Below, one piece after another: positions 22,196 through 34,300 of a DNA stretch of 64,000 bases. Both the position numbers and the translations under genes were made by a program. Position 1 is the stretch's first letter. Each line of letters starts with the position of its first letter. The notes below the pieces were generated by a model. The model had not been told where the DNA came from. It worked only from the letters and a program-made list of their open reading frames with translations, and ran no database searches. This DNA comes from Anniella stebbinsi (lineage: Eukaryota > Chordata > Lepidosauria > Squamata > Anniellidae): contig JARDYH010000001.1 of assembly GCA_029215795.1 (NCBI GenBank), forward strand, positions 295,870,654 to 295,934,653, written 5' to 3'.

Positions 22196-24048
22196 CATAC
22201 ATACATATATATATAAACTATGAGCATGCGCAGGAGCTCTAGCTGCCATCATACGCATTTACGTGGAAGTAAGCTCTACTGACCCTAATGGGACTTTCAA
22301 GTAAACAGCGGATTGAGCTCAAAATTCATAATTGCATTTCCCCCTCCATTATCTCCTTGAGTTTATAGTTTAACGCTACCTTACTTTGGGAATAAGCCCT
22401 GTTGGCATTTTCTTCCAACAAACCATGCATAGGATCGGTGTGCATACCCGGGGTGGGGAGGGATAATGTAAAGACAGCAGCAGCTCATCCCTCTAAATAG
22501 AAACCGGATTTGGAGGTTGACGATTCATGAATCTAATGAAAACTGAGCGGCGAGCTTTGTTGCAGACAAGTTTTGATAAGAGAAATGTGCAGCCATACTG
22601 TGTAGCGTTTGTGACCTTACTCGTCTACTCAGAAGTAAGTCCCATTGAGTTCATTGGGCCTTACATTTGGGCATAGGATCGCACCCTTAATTATCTTCGG
22701 TCTTTTCCAAAAGTGGTCGCTAAGCCCCTACATTTCCCTTCCCAGTGCAGAAGATGTGATAGGTTTTGCCAATGAATATATTTAAAGGTTCAAACCCTTA
22801 ATTCTAAAGGACTAGTACGGTAGTAGACAATGCCTGGAGGTTAAGGAGGTTTACGAGTTTGCTTGCTTAAAAACTGTGTGATGCTGGTGAACATTTCAAA
22901 CGCGACGAGCTAACCTATTCCACAAACGGCTTGTAATCCCACCCCTATTTGTCACGTGCTTTTTGTGTAATGCGCGTATGGTAGAAGTAAAAACAGATCC
23001 TCGACCTAAAATGAATGGGATCGTTTCCCTCGATTTTAGAAATGGAATTGGAACCTGAATCCACCCTAAAGAATGTTCAGAAGGAAATGAGAGCCCGCTT
23101 CACGTTCTTCTTCTGGATTTCCAGAGGACCTGGTGGCCACCATCTTGCTTGAGCCATGCTTGGTCTTTCACTGGTTGGTTAGCATGTGATCTACCGCTAT
23201 ATCTTTCCGGTCAATGCCCCCACATCCCAAACGCATGAAGTCGGAAGCCCCCATTGGTTCCAAGGAGTCTACTTCCAATCGAGCAAATGCATTTAAGATG
23301 GACATACACAATGTCGCACACTTAGCAGGACCGATCTATATACTCCTGCAGATTGCAGAATAGCACCTTGAAGCCTTTGCATGGCACTTAAAGGTCCCCT
23401 TGAAATGGCAATAGGTGGGCTGGGCGGCTTCGTTGCCATACAATGCGTTTAGGAACAGGCTGCTGGATTTTTTAAAATTTAAAAAGAAGGAAAAAGACAT
23501 CCAGTGAACTTCTCTATTTATTGTATCACGCAGTCTTAACCGACAGCAAGCTGAGACTCAGTGGCAATAAAACGCAGCCCTGTACCTGCCTACTCAGGAG
23601 TAAGTCCCATTCAATTCGATGGGTGTATATGATTGCAGCCCAGACACTCCGGGTTCTTTTTCGACCTTCTTAAAATGGTGAGGTGCCTTCTAAAAGGGAA
23701 AAAAAAGTTAATAATGATGCCGCTGGTTTCCTAGATAATTAAGAACTAATGTGAACACTGATCGCTGAAAACCGTGGCGACTGTGCCCTTTTTCTTCGAA
23801 AAAACCGAACCCGCAACCTTTCTCCCAGCCCATTCTGCCCGCAACGTGTCTGTGTGTGGCCTAGTCTCATTCATCATTCGGCTCCCGGAGCCCTCCATTA
23901 AAAAAAAAAAAAATTCTGCCTGATCCAGTGGAAAGACAATTTGGGCTTCCCCCACTACCACTTCTCTCTCGCCTTCCCCCGAAAAGTGTGGAAGGGGGGA
24001 GGTGGGGGGGGAGAAAGAAAGCGGAGTGAGCTCTTGGTCCTCATTTGT

Positions 24049-24056
24049 ATTTGCAT
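24049..24056 (+). promoter_or_regulatory. Octamer motif ATTTGCAT
   Basis: An exact POU-factor octamer about 200-240 bases upstream of the probable start. Human CCND1 has a reported OCT1 site at a similar distance. Function here is inferred from position only. Confidence 0.5.
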
Positions 24057-24186
24057 TAAAAAGCCCTGCTTCTGTCTCAGCTAAGCAAAGGGGAAGGACT
24101 TGGAGCCTATGGGATGGCTTTAGGGCTCTGCCCCCTGCTTTTGGCTTCTCTCCCTCTCCCTCTCTTTCGCATTCTCTCTCTCCGCG

Positions 24187-24193
24187 TTTGATC
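24187..24193 (+). promoter_or_regulatory. CCND1: TCF/LEF-type site TTTGATC
   Basis: TTTGATCTTTGCTTAACAAC lies immediately upstream of the CRE-like site, in the same order and spacing I recall for the human CCND1 promoter, where this motif is the beta-catenin/LEF-1 responsive element. Seen: the motif and its context. Inferred: that it works in this species. Confidence 0.75.
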
Positions 24194-24208
24194 TTTGCTT
24201 AACAACAG

Positions 24209-24216
24209 TCACGTCA
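24209..24216 (+). promoter_or_regulatory. CCND1: CRE-like site TCACGTCA
   Basis: An ATF/CREB-type element (TGACGTGA on the other strand), 15 bases 3' of the TCF/LEF motif. Human CCND1 carries a related TAACGTCA at the equivalent place, known as the proximal CRE. The 5' flank AACAACAG is shared, which supports homology rather than chance. Confidence 0.8.
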
Positions 24217-24229
24217 CGGGGACTCAATA

Positions 24230-24421
24230 CAGGAGAGTTTTGTTGGAACTTAGAAAGTTTTGCAGCCTCCAGAGGGCTGTAGCGGCAGTAGCAGCGGCGG
24301 CGGCGAGCCTAGCATCTAAGGGACTCCTCGAAGGGGGAAGAGAAGCCAGAGGACTGACTCAGTCCTTTGAGCGAAGCTGCCTGCAGGAGAAGGAGCAAAG
24401 GAGGCGGCGGCGTGGGCAGAC
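24230..24421 (+). promoter_or_regulatory. CCND1: CCND1 transcription start region and 5' UTR
   Basis: The DNA just 5' of the ATG resembles the human CCND1 leader as I recall it: GGAGAGTTTTGTTGGAACTT, then GCAGCCTCCAGAGGGCTG, then CAGTAGCAGCGG. By that resemblance transcription probably begins between about 24250 and 24290. There is no TATA box. The leader is GC-rich with a short CGG/GGC run near 24292-24305 and contains no upstream ATG, so translation should begin at 24422. The exact start is inferred, not seen. Confidence 0.75.
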
Positions 24422-24619
24422 ATGGAACATCAGCTGCTCTGCTGTGAAGTGGAGACCATCCGGAGAGCCTATCAAGACGCCAACCTCCTCAATGACAGGG
24501 TCCTGCAGACTATGCTGAAGGCAGAGGAGACCTGCTCGCCCTCGGTGTCCTACTTCAAGTGCGTGCAGAAAGAGATCTTACCATATATGAGGAAAATCGT
24601 GGCCACTTGGATGTTGGAG
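24422..24619 (+). CDS. CCND1: CCND1 coding exon 1 (residues 1-66)
   Basis: Encodes the N-terminus from [17 protein letters not shown] to WMLE, with the LxCxE motif and the start of the cyclin box. The in-frame donor is GAG|GTTGGT at 24620; it matches the donor consensus at -1, +1, +2, +5 and +6 but has T at +3. A better-looking GTAAAC four bases downstream would shift the frame. Retention of intron 1 would add about 22 residues and then stop (the open frame ends at 24688). Confidence 0.97.
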
Positions 24620-27600
24620 GTTGGTAAACGGGCTCTTTGGGGGTTTTGCAGAAGCGTGGGCTTTCTAGAAATAAAACCATTCCGGTGACCCACTTTATGG
24701 ATGTGTGTGGCTCTCCCCTCCCCTACATTTCCTGCACCCTAAAACATATTGCAAAGGAGAGATCTACTCCCCCCCCCCTCCCACCATAGCTTTTCCCTTT
24801 TTCTTTTAGAGACTTTGGCTGAATAGCCGAGAATGCGGAGCGCCCGCTGTCACAAAAGAATCGGGGGGCTTCAGAGTCTGCCCAGAATGAATCCGAGCAA
24901 AGAGTGGGGGGGGGGATCCCAAAGTAAGTTTTGGAAGTTTCCAAGGCTTTTCCCCACCGTTCCTTTTGCATCTGCGGGATCGTAAGGCGGGGATCACTCG
25001 ATCCCAGGAGCCCCAGCATGCCCCCTCCGGGTTCTTGGGCAGCCCCTCCAGCTTGCCATGAGTCTGATAGGGATTTTATTTTAAATTAATATCCATGGAC
25101 ACGTATGCAAGTGCGCCCCGTGCCAGTATTATGCGCCATCTTTGTTCTTTTATTGCAAAGGCCGAGTGTTTATTAATAATTAGAATGGGAGAAGCCCGCT
25201 GGAGGAAGAGGGGAAAGTGGGGGTCCCCGGGGGCCACTGGGCAGACGGATCGGGCTCTTAGCTTGCAAACCTTGGGGAGTTGCAGCTTGAAACTTTTCTT
25301 TGTTCAGAGCAGAGAGAGCGAGAGAGAACCTCTGGTCTCCCCCCCCCCCCTCTGGAAGACATGCTTTTGCTGCAGGAACTTGTCGGCAAGGTCGCCTGGC
25401 AAAAACCAGTGTGGATTTCGGGTTCCCCCTGCGAGACACGCTTCAGAGGCGTCCCAGCAAGAGGAGGGGAACCTGGGCTACATTTTCATCCCCTTTCCGA
25501 AGCCCGGCGTGGCTGCGATCTATTTTTAATTAATTTTTGAAAGCCCGGGCGCTGGCAAATGTCGCACATTGCTTCTCTAGGGGGAGAGAAGAGGAATAGG
25601 GGGCGCAGGAGTTTGACTTCGGGGTGTTCCTCTGGAACAGCCCCCATGCCCCATTCCGAGGGGGATCAGTAAAGGACCGCCAGGGGGATGTTTTCAGGTT
25701 CTTTTGGGCCCGCTGCTGATTTTTTAAATATTTTTAAATATTTTTTGAAAAGATGACGTCTGGGGAAAAAGCTTGCAGCTGCCTCTCGACGCCACCTTTG
25801 TGTCTCGAGCAAAGGGGGGTGGGGGTGGGATCGGCAGCACCCAAGCCAATTGAAACCAATAGGGGATACCGAGGCCATCCACCCCCCAACATTTTGAAAC
25901 CCCATTTGCACCTTTTGGTAACTGTCTAAAAACCTACTTTCCTCCTTTTTCTTCTAAACTCCGACCACGTTTTTGAACGCCACATTTTCCTCACTTGCGA
26001 CTTTCTCTTTCAGTTCTTCCACACACCGATGTGAGGTTGTTCTTTTTTCAAAAAGGAAATTCATTTAATTTGTGTGTTTTTTTCCTCTGAAAACTGGTTT
26101 GTTGCTAGAAGCAAAAGAGAACACCTTGATTCCAGCAGTTAAGTGCTCATTTCTCTCTCTCCCTGTCTCCTTTCTTTCTCTCTCTTTTTTCTTTTGCAGG
26201 TTTGTGAGGAGCAGAAATGCGAAGAAGAAGTTTTCCCTTTGGCTATGAATTATTTGGACCGATATCTCTCTTTTGAACCCCTCAAGAAAAGCCACTTGCA
26301 ACTGCTTGGAGCTACCTGTATGTTCGTGGCTTCAAAAATGAAGGAAACAATTCCCTTAACTGCAGAAAAACTATGTATTTACACTGATAACTCCATTAGA
26401 CCCAACGAATTACTGGTAATTTCATCTTTTATCCCATCAGGGAAACAAAACAAGTCGCATAAAGAAAAAGAAAAGATAAATGTTGGGGATCCCCAAAGAA
26501 TGGAATCTATCCACACACCCCCACCCACCCCCACTGCTTGCATTTGAGGTTGATAACTGTGTACGGGTTTCCCACTTGAATTCTTCATTACGTTATCTAT
26601 ACAAGCTTCAGTCTAGACTGCCTGAATGTTAAGAAGAGGTATATTTGGATATGTAGCCAATGGTTTAAAGATCAGCCCAGTTTTTGCTGTTTCTGAATGA
26701 GAAAGCTGGGACGCAATCTGCACACTACTTGGGAGTAAGTCCCATTGAACTCAGTAAGATTTTTTTCCAAGTAAATTTTGCAGCAGGATCAGACTGTTAA
26801 GCTGCAGTCCTAGGCACACTTTCTTTACTGGTGGTGGGGAGCAAGTAAATGCATTTAACATTGGGGTATTGGTTCACCCCCAGGCAGCTGCAGCCCACAT
26901 TGTGCAGTAGATTAATTGAATGAAAATTCCCTAATATGTTAAATTCTTATTATTAAATCACAAGAAGAAGAAATACAGTAACAAGTTGGGGGGGTAAAAG
27001 GAAAATGGGTGGCTGGCGCCCTCTTGTGGTGTTATAAACACAAGCTGTGTGACCAGTTAATGGAACACTGGTTTAGAGCAGCTGGGTGATGATGGCGCTG
27101 AGGAAAAGGGGGGTTGGAGGGAACTGAATTGTGTAATTTTCATATGGAAAGGCACCTTTCCTGCCTGCTTCTGTTCTTCTGTGGTGGCATTATGGCTGCT
27201 GCTGTGTTTGGCAAGTGTACAGTTTCTGTCGCACAAAGCATAGCACCTGAAAAGTCAAGCTTTCCCATAGGATACAGCACTAGAATAGCTAGTCTACAAA
27301 CAAAGGTTGCATTTTCAGCTGTATATGAAAGGGAACTTCATAACTACGTTTGTCTCTCCTCTTTCCCCTTCCTTCCCCTTTCTTTCCCCTGATGCAGCAA
27401 ATGGAACTGCTTCTGGTAAATAAGCTGAAATGGAACCTGGCGGCCATGACCCCTCATGATTTTATTGAACATTTTCTAAGTAAAATGCCTGTGGCTGAGG
27501 ACAGCAAGCAGATCATCCGTAAACACGCCCAGACTTTTGTGGCTCTATGTGCTACAGGTATGAGCCGTGCACCCTCAGAAAGGCGTGTTGTGTGTCTGTG

Positions 27601-30600
27601 TACCCCTGCAAACACACCCTCTTCCCTTACCCACTTGCCCAGAATCCCATAGGGGGCACCCTGTAAATTGGGCACTAAATTTCAGCCCTGCTCATGCTTG
27701 CGCTAAGTGCTGTCGCGTTTCCAGAACCTGGATTACTTTGCCCAAGGTGAGTTTTGCCAGAAAGAGGCATTTCCTGTTGGCTTCAAGGTTGAAATAAACA
27801 CGGTGTGGAATGTGGCCACGTTAACACCGTGTTCGTAGCTCAGCTTAAAGCAGTTGTCTTTTGTAGGGCGTCAAATGCTCGGGAGCCTGCCAGGGAGCGC
27901 CTGAGCCCGAAGGCCTTCAAAGCCTGCTTGTGGTTGTGGTTGTTGCCAAGGTCTTTAAGGTGAAGCATTTCTGTCTCCTTTCTCTGGAAGACTTGAATGT
28001 TGCCCCCTCCCATTCCTACTCCTTCCCCCACTCCCCATCCTTAAAAGAGTTTCTGGCAGAAATGTGGAGAAAGGAACATGGAAGAGGAACACGGACGTGT
28101 GCACAGCTAAAGTTTTCTGGCAAAGAGCTGCGTTTTGGCTGTCCGCACCCAAGTTGACCACGTGCTCTCCTGGAGCCATGTGCACTTCAAGCCCCGGGAG
28201 GAGCTACAGACACTGACTAAGCTCCAGGATTTCACAGAGAGGCCTGGTTTTGGGTTTCAAGGGCAATTTCTGTGTGTCCGTGCGCACGCATGCCTGCACT
28301 CTCAACCCCCCCTCATTTTCCTTGCCGTTTCATTTCCTTGATTACCGATGCCTTCCCCCCCCAAAGTCCTTAAACAAAAAGCAAGTGGGGGGGGGGTCAG
28401 AAATGCAGCATTGCAGTCCTCCATGCTCCGGTAGGCCAGCTGTTGCTTTTTCCCCTTTTTTGAAGAGGGTGGCAGGCCAAATAATAGCAATCACAGGTAG
28501 AGAAAATGTAGCTTTCTCCAACGTGCCCAGAAAAATCAGAATGGCTGAGGAACGACGGAAGTTGAGCACATGTTCCTTTGAACAGAAGCCTGTTGTGCTG
28601 AGGCTTGGGGATTTTAAATGATGCTTTGAAAAACCCAGGCATACCATGATTTGTGTGTATTGGTTTTTATGAAATATGACTTGTCTGAGGGAGCCGGCCC
28701 AGATGAGTTGGAAATCTGAATTGCATATAAAAATCCCAGGGTCAAGCTGGTGCCTAAGGTAACACTCAGCAGAGTTAGTGATGTCACGCACCTGAAAATG
28801 AATTTGGGGGAAGGCTCCAAGAAAAATAACAAGCAGATTTTTATTTCACCTCCCCCCACCCCCGGTATTGGCTGTTAAACAGGCCCTCCTACTGCATAGG
28901 CCTGCTTTGGAGAGGTAGCCACAGACAAATATGTAAATATTGGCAACTTTAAAGCTTGCCTTTCATCCCAAGCCTAACTGCAGGATAGTAGGTGGCTTAG
29001 GGTTTTCTGGAAAACACGTTTCTTGCCAATTCCTTTAAAATCGTTAGGACATTTTTGAAATAGTTTTTAACTAACTAACTAACAGAACCAACCATTTTAG
29101 AAAATCAAAAGAGCTTGCAACAGGCTAGCAAGCCCCAATGGTGGGATGAGCCTAGTTTGTAGCCACACTGTTAGTTTTGCAGCATTCCTTCTTGTTGGTG
29201 TTGTACTTTTTTTTTCTTATGCCCATCCAGCCTCCTCTTTGGGATAGGGGGATGTTTAACCTGGGTTGTTGGGCTGGCATAAACAGTTCTGCAATGATGA
29301 AAACAAGAATAGTTCAAAGGTTGGAGGTTTGCAAAGAGCCAAGTACTTTGATCTGCTGTCAGTGTTATGCTTCCTTTTAGAAGGGCACGTTTAGAGGCCT
29401 ATCTTAAACCATTTGTTCTGAATGCCCATACGTAGACCTGGAAAATGAATGGGTGAATACAAACCTTGTCCAGAAATGTTTTAATGCGGGCTTAAAGGAA
29501 GCGGGGAGGTCAACAAGGGAGCCCCAAACCCCATCGAAGTAGGTGGGCAATTTGCCTAAGTCAACAGTGCTTAATAGGGGTTTTATGTTGGTGAACGTAT
29601 CCTTAAAAGCCATTTTAAAAAAGGAGTGGACTAAGGATACCTACAGAGAGATCAGGGAAAAAGGACAAGGGTGTGCATGGATCTACCATAGCTTCGTTTG
29701 GCGTTGCCATTTCTGTGTGGTGCTACTTTAATTTACCACGTTTTGCCTGGCTAAGTGACAAACTCGCTTTACCTGCAGCTGATGTGGCTTCCTCCAAAGC
29801 CCATTGACGTAAAAGTGCGTTTGGCTATTGGCATCTCTGTGGACCGTGACCTTGACTGTATGTGAAATAAGGGAAAAACCTCTCGAAAGACGCTGCAGTG
29901 CAGCTGTGCACACTAAGAGGGCAATCCTATGCATGTTAAGACAGATGCACAGGACTGTGCCCTAAAAATCCAACTAATGGAAGGATGAGGGAACCACAAA
30001 CTGTTAAAACCAGGTGAGGGGGGGGGAGAGAAACATTTGAAGATTTCTAAGAGTGTAATTCTGTTCTAGATAGAAGAGATTACGAACAAAGATGATGCTA
30101 AAAACAATAGTTTTGTGCTCATCCTTTAGCTGTCTTCCCTAACGCAACTGGATTTGTTTTCTAATTTTTGTTTGTTTTGAATATGTTTTCACCAAGGGCT
30201 TCTTTTGTGTTGTGGGAGGTTTGGGATAGAGGAAGAGAGGGAATCGCACAACTGAAGTGAGCCCCATTGATCCAAGTTGAGACTACTGCTAAGGAGAAGC
30301 AAAACAATAAACAGGGACCAGCCTTGGGAGATTCTGTACAATTTTGTTGCGCCCCTCTGGTTGTCAAACATAATCGGGTTCCTTTTGGGAGGATTTCTTC
30401 TCTTTCTTGCCTGATCTCTCTCTCCCCCCCCCCCCCCCCGGCCACCGGGGGTGGGGTGGGGGAGCCCTTCCTTTGAAACCGAGTTTGCCATAATTCTCCC
30501 ATTCTCGGAGCCTTTCTAAAATTGGAAGTCTCAAGGTATGTGACCGGTTGGAACCTGTTGCATCTTGCAAGCCGGTGATTTATGTTCAGAGTTTTGATTT

Positions 30601-31314
30601 GCCTCAATGAAAAGATTTTCATTCATAGCCCCCAGCTCTCCAGACGGATGGGATTGCTGCTCCATTTAAAAAGGAAAAGGGGTGACTTGCCTTGTTAGGA
30701 ATTTTTTTTAAAGCGCTACAGCGCCTAGATGCCTGCTTTGTCCTCCCTTCAGGGTGGTTGGCATTCTTCTCGCTCCTCTTCCCCCCCCTTTCCCTCCCTC
30801 TCTTTTTAACAACACTGAAGTTGTTTATTCTTTTTGGATGAAGTCTCAGATAGGCTTCTGGGGATGTGTGCTTCAATTGAGGGGGCCCCTTCCCCATTGT
30901 AGCTGTGTCAGGTCTAATTCATCTCACCGAACCCCCCTTGTTCCTGGGCGCTCAATAGCACAAGATGAGGCGATGGAGGCTGACAATGATGCCACACTCT
31001 TCACTTGGGGGCATCCAATTACAGCCAAGAGGGGCCCCCTGATTAATATGCTGAAATTAGTGGTCTCTTCTCTGCCACAAATAATTCCTTGTTGTGTTGC
31101 AACAAAAAAGTCTGTCCATGCGGCCTGTCTAGAGTGGTTCTGGGGACAGACACAAACTGGTCATTTAAACTTCATTATCACTTTTCCACCTTGGAAAGAA
31201 AGAGGGGTGTGACTAGGAATTCATGTTCTTGTTTATTACCCCTTTAAAAGGAAGTGCTTTCTAGATTCTCAAACTTGTTGCTCTTTGAGTGATCTCATGA
31301 ATCCTGTCCATTTT

Positions 31315-31352
<38 letters not shown>

Positions 31353-34300
31353 AAACAGACATTTCATTCCAAGCCAAGTCTCCATTTTTGAGAAAATAAA
31401 ATCTGGGTGGACTAAAAGTCAGATATTTTGATGGACATAATGTTTTCTATATTTCTTCAAAATAATTTGGAAGCTGCAAAGCAAAAATTTGTTGGATTGA
31501 TAAAAAAAAATAGTGGCATTGGACATGACTGGAACTTACCTCCGGAAATAGAGATAGATAGAGTGTGTGTGTGTGTGTGTGTGTGTGTTGGTTGATATGT
31601 ATACACACCCTCAGATGTGCATATATACCCATACTTCTGGAAAATATGATAGGCCTTTATAAAATGAGAATTGGTAGAAAGGTCATCTCAGACATGACAT
31701 AATAGTCAAATAAAAATATATAGAAACCATATCTTAGGGAAGCCTTATCCAATCTGGTGTCCTCCCGATAATTTTGGACTTCAACTCCCATTACCCTCCA
31801 GCCAACATGGCCAATTACCAGGAATTTTGGGAGCTGTAGTCCAAAATATATGGGGGTCACTAGCTTGGGGAAGGCTGTCCTAGGAGATCATTTAAAATTT
31901 GATTCATTGACCATTTTCCTAGGTGTAGTTTTCCATTGTAGTAATCTACAAATACTACTGATTTGTGAATTACCTCCTCTCCCCCAATAATTGCCCCATT
32001 TTCAAAAGGCATATTGCCCTATTGTAAAATATTAACTTGGAATAGTTATCCACACTGGGTGGTGTCCAGTTACCCCTTCTCACTGATGGAACAGTTTTAT
32101 CTATTTTATGATCTTTGTATTTATATTTATTGTTGTTCCCCGTCTCGATCCAGCGGGAGAGGCGGGTTAGAAATAAATAAATATATTATTATTATTATTA
32201 ACAGCTTCTCAACGGAATGGGGAGAAAGTGATTCCCTTCTCTTCCCCCCCCCCCCCCCAACCCAGCCACATGCCCTCAAAATCTGCTCCAGCGGACTTGG
32301 GGACCCTCCAGAACAGTCTGGGAAGGGAAGGAGGATGTCCTGTTGCGTCTGTGATGTTGAATTTCACTTGTTGTGCTTAAACAGTAGGATGGGAGTTTTG
32401 CATAGTTCTGATGGTATTTTATTGAGAGAATATATTGCATTATGGGTTTTGTGATCCTTAGTTATTTTTATTCCATTATTTCTTCAGCCTAATTACGGTG
32501 CTCGGAGCAGCTTTCAGTCGCAGCTAAAACATTTAATTGATAAAACGGCGTGATCGGTGGTGGCTTGGTGGCATGATTATCAAGATTCCGGGGAGGGTCT
32601 GGAGATCATAGGTGGGGAGATTGATTAGCTACAGGCTGCTGGGAATGTTTCCTGAGTTGATGTACATAGGTTGGCATTTTCAGCTTTTATCCTAACAATC
32701 AGATATTGAGCTGGGCTCCCCCTCCCTTAATCCCTGGTCATGGTCAAATGTAGGCATGAATCAAACATGCCTGCTCAGAAGAAGGCGTCTTAGCCTAAAC
32801 ATGTAAATGATTACTTTTGTTGTTGTTGTTGTTAAAAGGAGTAACATTCTTGATGGCAGTTATAGGCCAAGCAATCATGGGAGTGGCTTTGTAGCGCAAC
32901 CTGCAGCAATGCAACCTGGACGTGGGCCCAGGATCTTGTCAGCATGGTGTCACATCAGAATGGCACTGATTGTCTGCCAATCTTGGGACCCGCTTCACTT
33001 GGTTATGCCACATTGACGTAAAATTCCTGCTGCCCAGATGGAAGGCAGCTGCTGATAAGAGAAAAAGTTGAAACCTTTACGAGAGGAAGTGTTCACTGAA
33101 ACCTAGTGTCTCTGCCAGCTTGCCAGTTTGAGGATCTTGGCTATTGTTATGTACAGGAGCAGGGAATGGATGGATGGGACTGGTGGCCCTTTGGATGTTT
33201 TGGCTGGCAACTCCCATCAGCCGTAGCCAGCATAGCCAATGGTGAAGCATGATCAGAGTTATAGGCCAAAACATCTGGAGGGCCGCAGGTTGCCCAACCC
33301 GGCATGTGGGATTGATTTCCCAACTTTATTTAGGAAGAGTGGTAGGATTGTTTGCCTAGGAATGTATTCGAAGTGTCTTCAGATGGGGAATATGTCCCGA
33401 AGAGCATCCTGAGGGCTGAAGTCCTGGGCCGCAATCCCATGCACACTTACTTCAGAACAAATCCTGTTGAACGTAGTGATAGTTACTTTTCTGTAAATGT
33501 ACAATTGGACTGTTAGAAGTTGCTTTACATAGAGCTTAATAATGCAAGGTTGTCAAGCTTGAATAAAAAGGAAAATCAGAAAATTCTAAAATACACAGTC
33601 TTGACCCCATTGAGTGAGGATTCTATGCTGGTCACACCAGCAACCCGTTCATCAGCGGATGATAAGTGACACTTTCAGTTGCCAGAGACGGAACCATGGT
33701 CACGTTCCAAAGGGACTGCTCCAGTGCTTGGTGCAATAAGGGCATAACCATTGTGCCATAAAGGCCCTGATCTACTTACTTGCATGCCTCATTGATAGAT
33801 TCCCCCACATGATGTGCTTCTATCTACACAAGTAGATTGGCTTATACAGGACTGTTCACAGGAATGGGGCTGTTTTCCAGAACAGAAAACATTCAAAAGA
33901 TGCTCTAGAATAGCCTTCCCCAAGTTAGTGCCCTTTAAATGTATTGGACGGCAACTCCCATCACCCCTAGGCAGCATAACCAGTGGTGAGGCATGATGGG
34001 ACTTTCAGTCCAACACATTTGAAGGGAACCAGATAAGGAAAGACTTCTCTACAGTGTTTACACTGTCTTAAGTTGCACCTTTAAGTTAAAATGTGTCCAC
34101 CCCATCAATACTTTTTATTTTATTTTTTGTTTTATTTCTGCATTGGGAAAGCCCCTTTTGTTAGCATCTGTTAAAAATGGCATGATTTGTATGAGCAAGC
34201 TTACGCCTGTGTCTTTCTTTTCCCACAGATGTTAAGTTTATTTCGAACCCACCTTCCATGATTGCCGCTGGGAGTGTGGTCGCCGCCGTGCAAGGCCTTC

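Larger units (their letters stand above)
18253..24000. other. CpG-richer, transposon-poor flank upstream of CCND1
   Basis: No gene is supported; every open frame here is short or made of simple repeats. Apart from short AGTCCCATTGA relics there are no LINEs or SINEs, unlike the 18 kb before. Holds a poly-G (19543-19560), (CA)n (19635-19662), poly-A (about 20386-20402), (TA)n/(TACA)n (22164-22216) and two perfect palindromes. Low transposon load next to a developmental cell-cycle gene suggests regulatory constraint; that is inference. Confidence 0.6.
27558..34228 (+). other. CCND1: CCND1 intron 3 (6.67 kb)
   Basis: The first 3.7 kb is nearly free of transposons apart from a short relic at about 29912-29968; poly-C runs occur at 30425-30440 and 30781. 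From 31.3 kb on it holds CT and GT microsatellites, a LINE tail and fold-back elements (listed separately). No exon-like ORF is seen. Confidence 0.85.

Noticed and set aside
24195..24518. Frame overlapping the CCND1 leader and exon 1
   Set aside because: Starts at a non-ATG codon, out of frame with the clear CCND1 start; Arg/Ala runs come from the GGC/GAG-rich leader.
26143..26547. 134-codon frame as a separate gene
   Set aside because: It is CCND1 exon 2 extended into both flanking introns.
30161..30622. 153-codon minus frame in intron 3
   Set aside because: Driven by a poly-C/poly-G tract (Gly and Pro runs); no homology seen.
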